A stretch of 21,118 nucleotides of DNA from a virus, in IMG/VR virus record IMGVR_UViG_3300021960_000635, positions 1 through 21,118 of that record; one strand, given 5' to 3'. The translations under genes and the position numbers were made by a program. The notes under the pieces were generated by a model. The model was not told the origin of the DNA and made no database searches. It worked only from the letters and a program-made list of their open reading frames with translations. This document shows, piece by piece, positions 8,404 to 15,926 of this stretch. Each line of letters starts with the position of its first letter. The first letter of the stretch is position 1.

Positions 8404-9750
8404 ATGATGAATATAAAGGATAAAAGCCCCGAAGAAAAAGAAGAAGTAGCCGATAAAATTAAAGAATTAGCAGGAAAGGAAAAAGAACTGAAAGACACGC
8501 TTGCAAATAAGGCTTTTACCCATGTTATGTCCGATTATGAAGCCATTACAAATCTTTCCAAGAGACTTAATATTAATGCTACTGAAGCAAGAAAGCAACT
8601 TCAGACCTTTCCATCCGAATATACGGTTGATGGACAAACTATTCCCGACCTCATCAAAAAAATGAGAAAAGCACGACGACAATTAAAAGGAGAACATAGA
8701 GTTAAAATGGCTAAATCTATTGATACCATTATTGAAGCCTACTCTGAACATATTTCTAAGTGCGTGGATTCAATTTATTGGATTTCCCCATATAAGGTTC
8801 CTTTACTTAAAATGAAATTTAATGAAAAGGACTTAAACAAATTAAATAAAATTGACGATTTAAGCACTAGGAGACAAATCGTAGATTCTCTTTGTAAAAT
8901 GTGGGAAGCCTCATTAAATCAAGATGGGATGGCTCTTTCAAAAGAATATGCTAAATTGGAAAAAGAAATCCGTCTAGCAAGAAAAGAGTTTAGAGAAATC
9001 ATTAAATCTGTTTCCGACCAATCGCTTGTTAAATCTAAGAAAAATAGGACTTATGATTTTGTATTGGACACAATTTGTGAAAATCCCGGAATTGGAATTA
9101 ATCAAATCTATGACAGGCTACCAAATAGCCTACATAAAAGTGCTTCCCCTAGAATTATTAAAGGCATGATTAAAAAAATGGAAGTAGGAGAAGTAGAAGG
9201 TTCCCACTACAAACTACCAGATATGCTTAAGAAAAATATTTGGGCATATACGGCAGCATTTATTGATTCAGATGGTTATATTACAATGGATAGAAGCCAC
9301 AACCCAAGAGTCGGATTAGTCGCCACAGGTGATAGAGGAAGAGTATTTATGGAAGAAATTCATAAAGACATTGGATTTGGAAAATTACATTTAAATCAAA
9401 AGTCTCCTCAAGATACCCGACCCGTTAATCGTCTAAATTTTTATTCTCAAGACGATGTGTATAATTTATTAACCAAGTGCTTACCTCATCTTAGAATGAA
9501 AAAAGGAAATGCAGAATTGCTTCTTGAATTAGTTAGGATGAAAAAAGGATTCAAAAAACAATCTTGGTATAAGGATAGATGTGAAGAAATTTTTAAATTG
9601 ATGAAGTGGGAAAATCATAAAGACCATGTTGGTTTTGATTTTGCTAAAGAAGGAATCTATCTTGACAATATTCAAAAATACAAAAATAATTGTAAAATGT
9701 CTGTTATGGATTCTATGGAACAAATTGGAACAATAGTGGAGGACATTTGA
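8404..9750 (+). CDS. Helical protein with winged helix and LAGLIDADG endonuclease-like domain
   Basis: The protein has 448 residues and starts after AGGGGG with seven-base spacing. Residues 1-205 are helical and charged, with no family recognised. Residues about 216-272 look like a winged helix. Residues about 278-400 carry a LAGLIDADG-type motif: Tyr-Thr-Ala-Ala-Phe-Ile-Asp288-Ser-Asp290-Gly-Tyr-Ile. This is followed by the usual beta strands and an Arg/Lys-rich helical end. Only one LAGLIDADG motif is visible, so a homing endonuclease of this kind would act as a homodimer. It sits between terminase and portal as a free-standing gene, not as an intein. It may be an active homing nuclease or a domesticated DNA-binding protein in which the nuclease is lost. 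Confidence 0.75.
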   Translation: MMNIKDKSPEEKEEVADKIKELAGKEKELKDTLANKAFTHVMSDYEAITNLSKRLNINATEARKQLQTFPSEYTVDGQTIPDLIKKMRKARRQLKGEHRVKMAKSIDTIIEAYSEHISKCVDSIYWISPYKVPLLKMKFNEKDLNKLNKIDDLSTRRQIVDSLCKMWEASLNQDGMALSKEYAKLEKEIRLARKEFREIIKSVSDQSLVKSKKNRTYDFVLDTICENPGIGINQIYDRLPNSLHKSASPRIIKGMIKKMEVGEVEGSHYKLPDMLKKNIWAYTAAFIDSDGYITMDRSHNPRVGLVATGDRGRVFMEEIHKDIGFGKLHLNQKSPQDTRPVNRLNFYSQDDVYNLLTKCLPHLRMKKGNAELLLELVRMKKGFKKQSWYKDRCEEIFKLMKWENHKDHVGFDFAKEGIYLDNIQKYKNNCKMSVMDSMEQIGTIVEDI

Positions 9751-9914
9751 TGCCTCGCCAACACTACGATGTTTTTAAGCACAAGGTAAGAACAAAACTA
9801 CCAAAGAAAATTAGATTTGCTACCGTTTGCAGAAAATGTAGAACCCCAAAAATATCAGATAGATGTTTTACCTGTATTACTGATGAAGCGAAACTTTGGA
9901 CAAAGCCATACTAA
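9750..9914 (+). CDS. 54-residue zinc-ribbon microprotein
   Basis: This short gene starts with ATG at 9750, which shares its A with the stop of the upstream gene (TGATG), after GGAGG at about 9738. The 54-residue product begins Met-Pro-Arg-Gln-His-Tyr-Asp. It has Cys27-x2-Cys30 and Cys39-x2-Cys42, spaced as a zinc finger, with a basic N-terminal half. It ends at TAA 9912-9914, immediately before the AAGGAGGA site of the next gene. The tight packing and paired cysteines argue that it is real. Zinc binding is inferred, and a role in DNA or protein contact is likely but unknown. Confidence 0.75.
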   Translation: MPRQHYDVFKHKVRTKLPKKIRFATVCRKCRTPKISDRCFTCITDEAKLWTKPY

Positions 9915-9926
9915 GGAGGAAAAGAA

Positions 9927-10334
9927 ATGAAAAACCTATTGGAAGAACAAGAACAGTCAAAACAAAAGGTTGCCCAAACAGACGAAGATGCTTTAAAGGA
10001 TTTTTGTTGTAAAAAGGCACATGGAGAAACTATTGAATTACTAGAAGATATTATTGGCTATTATGAAAGTAAGGGCGGAAGGGTAAAAAATTTTAAGGGA
10101 GCATTAAATGAGTTAAAACAGGATAATCCTCCTTGCGAAATTATTAGAAAGTATTTGATGCAAATTTCAAAAAGAAAAAAATATGGGGAAAACATCCCTA
10201 CTCCTAAAAATAAAAAAATAAACCCTTATGTTCTTAGAGCGCAAGAAATTTTAAAAGACTTAGAAAGATGCGAAGGCGTTAGAAAGGCATGGTTCGCTTC
10301 TCTTAAGTATGATGATAGGCATATTCTTAAGTGA
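9927..10334 (+). CDS. Small unknown protein upstream of portal
   Basis: The protein has 135 residues and a strong AAGGAGGA ribosome binding site. It appears mostly helical and charged: a Glu/Gln-rich N terminus, Cys28-Cys29, and a conserved-looking C-terminal segment (Tyr-Val-Leu-Arg-Ala-Gln-Glu-Ile-Leu-Lys). No family was recognised. It lies between the zinc microprotein and the portal, so it may be a packaging accessory. A small terminase subunit is conceivable from size and place, but no helix-turn-helix is evident to support that. Confidence 0.7.
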   Translation: MKNLLEEQEQSKQKVAQTDEDALKDFCCKKAHGETIELLEDIIGYYESKGGRVKNFKGALNELKQDNPPCEIIRKYLMQISKRKKYGENIPTPKNKKINPYVLRAQEILKDLERCEGVRKAWFASLKYDDRHILK

Positions 10335-10366
10335 GATAGAAACTCAAAGACACAGGGGGCGTTAGC

Positions 10367-12010
10367 ATGGTAGAACAAAAGCGGCGTTTTTCCTTCACCA
10401 ACTTATTTAGGCGTTCAACGCCTAAACCTGCCGATAGGAATATTTTTAACATGGGTATTCAAGAACGGCAAAATAACTACATGATGACCGCCCCAATCAT
10501 TTATTCAATGGTTCAGCAATCGGTTATTGTTAGGACTTGTATTACTCAATTAAAGCAAGAAATTTTCCGAAGAGGCTATGTTTGGGAAAAGGCATACGAA
10601 GCATATTGTAATGATTGCAAGAAAAAACATAAAATGGCGGTAACAGAATGTTCAAGATGTGGTTCTTCTAATTTACGGATTCCAGATGAAAAACAACTTC
10701 AATATGCTGAAAATTTTCTTGAAGGCTACATCAATCCTTCCGAACAGTTATTTATTGATGTTCTCAAGGAATTAGAAGACGACCTTAATACAATGGATGA
10801 TGCGTATATTGTTTTCGTTAAGGAATATTTCTTAGACGGAAACGGAAAAATTAGAATGCATCGTATTAAAGAAATTTATCGTGGCGACCCAGTTACTATG
10901 TTTATTTATGCCGATGAAAATGGCGTTAAAGGAACAAAAGGTTTTACATGTGTAAATCATAGAGATTTTATTTCTGCGGAAGCATACGAAACTTGCGAAT
11001 CTTGCAATAGTAAGTTATTTCCTGTGCATTATGTTAATCGTGCAAATGGTGAAGAACAATATTTTATTGAAGGAGAAGTGCTTCATTTTAGCAAATATAG
11101 CCCTTCCCGACTTTATGGTTTTTCCCCTGTAATTACTTTATACAACCATATTATGACTCTTATTGCTATGGAAAATTATGTCAATTCTTCTTATACTAAG
11201 AGCCGAATGCCGAGAGGTCTTTTAGCGGTTCAAACTAGAAACATGGATTCAATGAGAGCCTTTTGGCGTTCAGTAAAAGAAAAGATGGAGAAAGACCCCC
11301 ATTTTATTCCTGTTATGGGTATTGAAGCAGATAATGGAAAAGGTTCAGTTGAATGGATTAAATTCATGGACAGTCTAAAAGAAATGGATTATGTATCTGT
11401 TAAAGATGATTTGCGAGATAGAATTTCAGCATTCTATGGAGTAAGTAAAGTATTCATGGCTGATAACACTACAAGCGGTGGATTAAACAATGAAGGTATG
11501 CAAATCCTCGTAACTAACAGAGCCGTTCAAATGGCCCAAAATGTCTATAATGAATATGTATTTCCTTTTTTAACAAAACAATTTGGTATTACAGATTGGA
11601 ACTTAAAACTGCCCCCAAGTGAAGAAGAGGATGAAATTGCGGTTCTTCGTAAAAGAGAAATTGAAGTCAATATTGCAGCATCAATTAAGAATTTAGGATT
11701 TGAAATTGACATGGATGAAGACGGACAATTTACCTATTCAAAGCCCGAACCCGAACCTCAAGGGGAACAACCTCAACAAGAAGGACAGGTTGAGAAAGAC
11801 CCCTATGCGGGAACAAATATTGATGCTTCCCAATTAGGGCAAATGCAAGAACAGGCTTTACAGGGGCAAGAAACTACCCCACAAGAGAATCCGCCAGCCA
11901 CAAGAAATAAACCCTCAATGAGCGTAGGGCCAGATAAGCGAATGACGGGATTACCTGAAGATGCTGGAAATCAAAATGTAGATAGAAGAAGTGAAAGGAG
12001 GGTTGGTTGA
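10367..12010 (+). CDS. Portal protein with two zinc-finger insertions
   Basis: The protein has 547 residues and starts with ATG at 10367 after AGGGGG. It forms the dodecameric ring through which DNA enters and leaves the head. Portal traits include an N-terminal Ile-Tyr-Ser-Met-Val-Gln-Gln stem region, Leu-His-Phe-Ser-Lys-Tyr-Ser-Pro before a long helix, and a late Val-Phe-Met-Ala-Asp followed by Gly-Gly-Leu-Asn-Asn-Glu-Gly and a helical crown. Two cysteine pairs sit inside the fold: Cys81-x2-Cys84 with Cys95-x2-Cys98, and Cys195-x2-His198 with Cys210-x2-Cys213. Both are typical zinc-finger spacings. The C-terminal 90 residues are Gln/Pro/Glu-rich and probably disordered. The order terminase, accessory genes, portal is standard. 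Confidence 0.9.
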   Translation: MVEQKRRFSFTNLFRRSTPKPADRNIFNMGIQERQNNYMMTAPIIYSMVQQSVIVRTCITQLKQEIFRRGYVWEKAYEAYCNDCKKKHKMAVTECSRCGSSNLRIPDEKQLQYAENFLEGYINPSEQLFIDVLKELEDDLNTMDDAYIVFVKEYFLDGNGKIRMHRIKEIYRGDPVTMFIYADENGVKGTKGFTCVNHRDFISAEAYETCESCNSKLFPVHYVNRANGEEQYFIEGEVLHFSKYSPSRLYGFSPVITLYNHIMTLIAMENYVNSSYTKSRMPRGLLAVQTRNMDSMRAFWRSVKEKMEKDPHFIPVMGIEADNGKGSVEWIKFMDSLKEMDYVSVKDDLRDRISAFYGVSKVFMADNTTSGGLNNEGMQILVTNRAVQMAQNVYNEYVFPFLTKQFGITDWNLKLPPSEEEDEIAVLRKREIEVNIAASIKNLGFEIDMDEDGQFTYSKPEPEPQGEQPQQEGQVEKDPYAGTNIDASQLGQMQEQALQGQETTPQENPPATRNKPSMSVGPDKRMTGLPEDAGNQNVDRRSERRVG

Positions 12011-12501
12011 TGGATTGGATTACCATACTTAAGAAAAAAAGAAACAATAATGATTCAGTAAATACCCCCAATTATGGCTACGGTAAAAAAACCAGCGACC
12101 CTAATAAAGAAACAATAAAAAATCAAAGGGGAACTAAAATTCGTTCATTAAAATCTTATATGTCCAATCAAGTCCTGCAAATGATAGAAAGAGAATATGA
12201 TAAAATACTTGGGAATATGAAGGACAAAATCAAATTTGCCGAACAAAGGGGAGATTCAAAAATGGTAGAAGCACAAAAAGAAATTATTAGTAATCTTGAA
12301 AATAATAGCCCTGAAAAAATTAGAGACAAAATTTACGATTTGATAGTAGATAAATTTGAAAAAGAAGTCAGCGAAAATCCCGAAGTATTATTTTCAAAAT
12401 ATAGGTATGATAAATTAACAGATATGGCAATAAACCAAGTGTTTAACAACAGCGACTTTTATTTTAATATAGAATCCGCTAAATTATTGAAAGACGAATA
12501 G
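12010..12501 (+). CDS. Trp-tagged helical protein, ends in amber codon
   Basis: The protein has 163 residues. It begins Met-Asp-Trp-Ile-Thr-Ile-Leu-Lys-Lys-Lys, the tryptophan tag. The ATG at 12010 shares its A with the portal stop (TGATG) and follows AGGAGG at seven bases, better than the TTG at 12007. After a basic, low-complexity linker (residues 11-45) the rest is helical and charged, probably coiled coil. The stop is TAG, used only once more in this window. The same frame stays open after it and runs into the next small gene. Function is unknown; the position after the portal suggests a head or connector protein. Confidence 0.75.
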   Translation: MDWITILKKKRNNNDSVNTPNYGYGKKTSDPNKETIKNQRGTKIRSLKSYMSNQVLQMIEREYDKILGNMKDKIKFAEQRGDSKMVEAQKEIISNLENNSPEKIRDKIYDLIVDKFEKEVSENPEVLFSKYRYDKLTDMAINQVFNNSDFYFNIESAKLLKDE

Positions 12502-12540
12502 GCAGAAGATGAAGGTCATTCTAAAGATGGAGAAGATAAT

Positions 12541-12768
12541 ATGACAGAAGATACGAGACAAAAAGAAATTAGGTTGAAGAAAGAATTAGCACAAGTGCGC
12601 TCACAGAACGCAAATGAAATGAGAAAAACACGCCCAAGTCGGGATTTTTCGGTTGGTGGATTGCCTCCCGATACAACACATAAAGCGAGTCTTTCTTCAA
12701 GAGATATTCCCGATGTGATTCTTCCTCCACAAAAAAGAAGAGGAAAGAAAGAAAACATTCCCTTTTGA
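12541..12768 (+). CDS. Small unknown basic protein
   Basis: The protein has 75 residues and starts with ATG at 12541, five bases after GGAGAAG. It has a charged helix (Arg-Gln-Lys-Glu-Ile-Arg-Leu-Lys-Lys) followed by an apparently unstructured Pro/Ser/Arg-rich tail (Leu-Pro-Pro-Asp-Thr, Val-Ile-Leu-Pro-Pro-Gln-Lys-Arg). No family was recognised. It is in the same frame as the upstream gene, separated only by TAG and 13 acidic codons, so it could also be made as a readthrough extension. The minus-strand ORF over it is a shadow. Confidence 0.55.
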   Translation: MTEDTRQKEIRLKKELAQVRSQNANEMRKTRPSRDFSVGGLPPDTTHKASLSSRDIPDVILPPQKRRGKKENIPF

Positions 12769-12777
12769 GGTGTAAAT

Positions 12778-14931
12778 ATGTGGAAAGCGATTATCGCTAA
12801 AAAGGAAGATGATTTTTATTATCTTCTTAAAACCTTTGCGGAATCGCTAGAAAGTGATTTATTGAAGGCGGCTAAGCCTAAACAAGAAGATTCAGTAGTT
12901 AAATTAATTAGGTTAATGAATGTTTCACATGAAGAATTAAATTCTTACATGAAAAGAAAACTTATTCCTTTAAATAAAGAAATTGAGGAATTGACTGAAA
13001 AAAATAAAAAATTGCTTGCTAAATTAAAGACCGCAGAAAAGCGCAAAGAAACTCAATATGAGCCTACTGATAAAATAAATGAGGAACTAAAAGATATTAA
13101 TATGCAGTTAAGGGCGGGTAAGGTTTCTGATGAAGAAAAAAATAAACTTACTCAACGAGCAAAAGAATTGAGGTCAAAATTATCAGAAATACAGGCTAAT
13201 AATAGAAGCAAAACTCTTTCTCAAAGCAAGGAAGCAAATGAAAAAACTAAAGAAATTACAGATGATATTAAAGAAAATGATGAAAAAAGAAAAAAAATCA
13301 AGGCTAGAATAGAAGAATTAAAAGTAAATTATAGGCAAAATCAAAGAACAACTGCTCTTAGAAACTACCTGAAGTCCCCAACAGATAAGAACCTTGTTGC
13401 CTTTCAAAGTTTATTTTTCTCAACTAGACAATTATTAGATGTTAAGGATTCTGAGAAAGGTAAAACAGAAATAAAAGATAAGGCTCCTTCTCAATTTAAT
13501 AAAACCCAATTAGATGCAGATTTAAAAGCACTAGGATGGGACGGAACAGGTAAGACCGCAAAATTAGTTTTAGATAATATTAAGACTAGAAAAGAAAACG
13601 ATTTAAATTCCAAAAAGTTTTCAATTATGGATTTAACTGAGAATGTTACAAGTGCAAACTATGTTAGAAGACTAAAATCATTAGTGAAAGAAAATAAGCC
13701 ATTATTAGATTCTCTTACAGAAGCAAATAGGCTCCTATCCTTTGAAGGGGATTCTAGAGAATATTTTAGAAATATTTTAGATACTAAAAAGGTTTCAACT
13801 GCAAGAGGAAAAAGTAATGTTAAGGATAAATTTGATTGGATTCATTCTGAACATAGAGGAGCAATTGCAAGAATTTCTCAAGTATTACAAAATATTTATT
13901 ATGACAAAAGCGTTTCCGAAAAAGACTCTAAATTAGCATACAAATTATCAGAAAAGTTGATTCAAGCCATTAAAGATTTAGATAATTTTAAGGTGTATGG
14001 ATATTCTCAATGGGGAGACAACAACAAAAAAACTGAAATTGGAGAAACTTCTAAACAAAAAGAAATTGTTCCCAATAATCTATTTGCTTCCACTTTAGAA
14101 GTATATGAAGACATGTTAAAAGATTTAAACCTTACTGAGTCCCAAGAAAAAGATTTAGCAGATTTAGGAGATAAGGGCAAAGTTTATGAAGAAGTTGAAC
14201 AAAAACTCAGCGATTTCATCACCAAGTTAAAAATTAATGAAAATTTACAAATAATTACAATGGATATTATCAATGCTATTATGGGAGTTTCGGATGCATC
14301 TTTAGAAAGATTTGTTAAAACAAGAGCATACGATAAAGACTATAATATTTATTATGACCAGAACTTTAGTGAAAAAGAAGATAATCTTCTGGTAGATGCA
14401 ATTAAAGAATTAAAAGAAGAACTAAATAATGATTTAGGAGACAACGCTCGTAAATATGATAAGTATTATGAGAAAATTAATGAGATTTTAGATTCTGCTG
14501 GATTTATTGATTCAAGACTTACAAGAGGAAGAATTAAGCGTCGGAAGTTATCGGAAGCATTATCTTCTGAAGAATATCTGTATAGTGCTAGAAGACATTT
14601 GTCTAAAAATTTGCTTCCTCTTTTAGAAAAATTAAACCAAAAAGGATTAGAAGAAGAACCGACTTGGGACGGCGGCTCTAAAGTTTTAGACAATGCGGGC
14701 TTTGAAAACCTAGTGAATTATATTGAAAATCCCAACAAAGAAACTTTTGATGACAGAGATATAGCACAAAACGAGAGATATTTAAGTAGATTACTTATGT
14801 CTGCACCTAATACTAAATTAGGAAAAAAAATAAATAGAGTTTTTAAAAATAAGCAAACTAAAAAATATCTGAGTATGTTGGGACTTCTTGGCGGCGACAT
14901 TCAAGAAAAATCAAAGGAGGAAAAAGAATGA
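12778..14931 (+). CDS. Large coiled-coil protein, unknown function
   Basis: The protein has 717 residues and starts at ATG 12778, just after GAGGTGTAAAT. It begins Met-Trp-Lys-Ala-Ile-Ile-Ala-Lys-Lys, a shortened form of the tryptophan tag. Residues about 65-200 are a long Lys/Glu-rich coiled coil; the remainder is mainly helical, with a basic C-terminal end. No enzyme motif, cysteine cluster or membrane segment is seen. In size and style it resembles the two large proteins at the left end of the window, and all three may be internal or ejected virion proteins. A tape-measure role is less likely because it lies upstream of the capsid gene. The stop overlaps the next ATG (ATGA). Confidence 0.8.
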   Translation: MWKAIIAKKEDDFYYLLKTFAESLESDLLKAAKPKQEDSVVKLIRLMNVSHEELNSYMKRKLIPLNKEIEELTEKNKKLLAKLKTAEKRKETQYEPTDKINEELKDINMQLRAGKVSDEEKNKLTQRAKELRSKLSEIQANNRSKTLSQSKEANEKTKEITDDIKENDEKRKKIKARIEELKVNYRQNQRTTALRNYLKSPTDKNLVAFQSLFFSTRQLLDVKDSEKGKTEIKDKAPSQFNKTQLDADLKALGWDGTGKTAKLVLDNIKTRKENDLNSKKFSIMDLTENVTSANYVRRLKSLVKENKPLLDSLTEANRLLSFEGDSREYFRNILDTKKVSTARGKSNVKDKFDWIHSEHRGAIARISQVLQNIYYDKSVSEKDSKLAYKLSEKLIQAIKDLDNFKVYGYSQWGDNNKKTEIGETSKQKEIVPNNLFASTLEVYEDMLKDLNLTESQEKDLADLGDKGKVYEEVEQKLSDFITKLKINENLQIITMDIINAIMGVSDASLERFVKTRAYDKDYNIYYDQNFSEKEDNLLVDAIKELKEELNNDLGDNARKYDKYYEKINEILDSAGFIDSRLTRGRIKRRKLSEALSSEEYLYSARRHLSKNLLPLLEKLNQKGLEEEPTWDGGSKVLDNAGFENLVNYIENPNKETFDDRDIAQNERYLSRLLMSAPNTKLGKKINRVFKNKQTKKYLSMLGLLGGDIQEKSKEEKE

Positions 14932-15290
14932 CATGGGATTTTTATGATGACGGAAGAGAAATTAAAATAGAGAAGGCTAAGAAGTCTGAAACTATTCTTA
15001 ATTCCCTTGACCCAAAACAAAAAAAGGCTTTGAAAAAGACGCTGCAAGCAGCAGAGCCAACCGAGTTTTTTGGGCAAGACTTCACTAAATTAGGTGAATT
15101 ACTTAGAATGATTGAAGATTTAGACTTTACTAAGGCTGATAAAAAATTAACGAAGAAAGTCAAAAGCATGGATGAGCGCAACCTTGATATTGTCGCCACG
15201 GCTACAAAACTTCGTAAGGAGTATGAATTGCTCTATCGTCAAATTAGAGATTTAATTTATCCACAACCAAAGAGAAAAAAAGGCGATTGA
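14928..15290 (+). CDS. Small helical protein with Met-Thr-Trp start
   Basis: The protein has 120 residues. Its ATG overlaps the previous stop (ATGA) and has an excellent AAGGAGG ribosome binding site. It opens Met-Thr-Trp-Asp-Phe-Tyr-Asp-Asp-Gly, keeping only the first part of the tryptophan tag. The rest is charged helix with an ending of Pro-Lys-Arg-Lys-Lys. A Leu-Leu-Arg-Met-Ile-Glu-Asp-Leu stretch and a second helix suggest a helical hairpin. No family was recognised; it lies in the portal-to-protease interval, where head-assembly helper genes often sit. Confidence 0.7.
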   Translation: MTWDFYDDGREIKIEKAKKSETILNSLDPKQKKALKKTLQAAEPTEFFGQDFTKLGELLRMIEDLDFTKADKKLTKKVKSMDERNLDIVATATKLRKEYELLYRQIRDLIYPQPKRKKGD

Positions 15291-15291
15291 T

Positions 15292-15534
15292 ATGACAGAT
15301 TCGGACATTAACAAAGACCTGTTGGAGATTATTAAGGCTCTAACAGATAAGATTGAAAGATTGGAAAAAGCAGTATATAATGACGATAATCTGCTAATGA
15401 AGTCGGGCTTTGTTGTAGCAAATACTCCAACTCCGCATATTAATAATGGAACGCCAATGTCTCAAGCAGGGGATATTGCTAAAATGGATTGGACAGATAT
15501 TCATGAATTGGTTAAGAAAGCAGGAGGACAATAA
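15292..15534 (+). CDS. Small coiled-coil protein with C-terminal Trp motif
   Basis: The protein has 80 residues. An N-terminal coiled coil (residues about 5-35, with Ile/Leu heptads) is followed by a Pro/Asn-rich linker. The end is Ile-Ala-Lys-Met65-Asp66-Trp67-Thr-Asp-Ile-His71-Glu-Leu-Val. The same ending is found on the maturation protease (Ile-Ala-Thr-Met-Asp-Trp-Ser-Asp-Ile-His). The match extends to the DNA: 25 of 30 bases over the motif are the same. The shared tail suggests both contact the same partner, possibly the capsid protein or each other. The start is one base after the previous stop; its ribosome binding site is weak, so translation may depend on coupling. Confidence 0.75.
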   Translation: MTDSDINKDLLEIIKALTDKIERLEKAVYNDDNLLMKSGFVVANTPTPHINNGTPMSQAGDIAKMDWTDIHELVKKAGGQ

Positions 15535-15535
15535 T

Positions 15536-15922
15536 ATGCCCGAAAAGATGACAAAGGAAGAAGTAATTATCGCTATGGCGATTAAGAAGGCAAGAGAAGT
15601 CAAGAGCGCACTTTATGAATCTACACAAATTATGCCTTACGACCACAAAGTAGAGGTGGTTAAAATTAAGCGACCCAAGGCACAAAATGTAAAAATTAAA
15701 AACCAAACCCAAAAGAAAGAAGGGTATGGTTTGGCTGGTGAGACTTTAAAAAAGGAAGATAAAATGGTTTCTGTTTCAAGAGAACTTTTGAGGAAAATTG
15801 AGATGGAAATCCAACTTACAATTAATTTAGCAGAGAAAAGAAACACCTTGCCGGATATTGAACCCCTTAAAGAAATTGTTAGCCAAGTTAAAAAATTAGT
15901 AAATTCTTCATATGGTTTGTGA
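15536..15922 (+). CDS. Small unknown protein upstream of ligase
   Basis: The protein has 128 residues from ATG 15536, which follows AGGAGG at eight bases; an upstream in-frame ATG at 15446 lies inside the previous gene and is rejected. Residues 1-30 form a helix (Lys-Glu-Glu-Val-Ile-Ile-Ala-Met). The middle contains a beta-like, basic stretch (Val-Glu-Val-Val-Lys-Ile-Lys), and the end is another helix. No motif or family was recognised. It lies five bases upstream of the ligase and probably shares its transcript. Confidence 0.7.
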   Translation: MPEKMTKEEVIIAMAIKKAREVKSALYESTQIMPYDHKVEVVKIKRPKAQNVKIKNQTQKKEGYGLAGETLKKEDKMVSVSRELLRKIEMEIQLTINLAEKRNTLPDIEPLKEIVSQVKKLVNSSYGL

Positions 15923-15926
15923 TTGA

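Noticed and set aside
12516-12758. Minus-strand ORF opposite the 75-residue gene
   Set aside because: Every other gene is on the plus strand in a tight operon; the plus-strand frame has a proper ribosome binding site, though the plus-strand call is itself only moderate.
15446-15535. Upstream ATG extension of the 128-residue protein
   Set aside because: Lies inside the preceding 80-residue gene, while ATG 15536 has a perfect AGGAGG.
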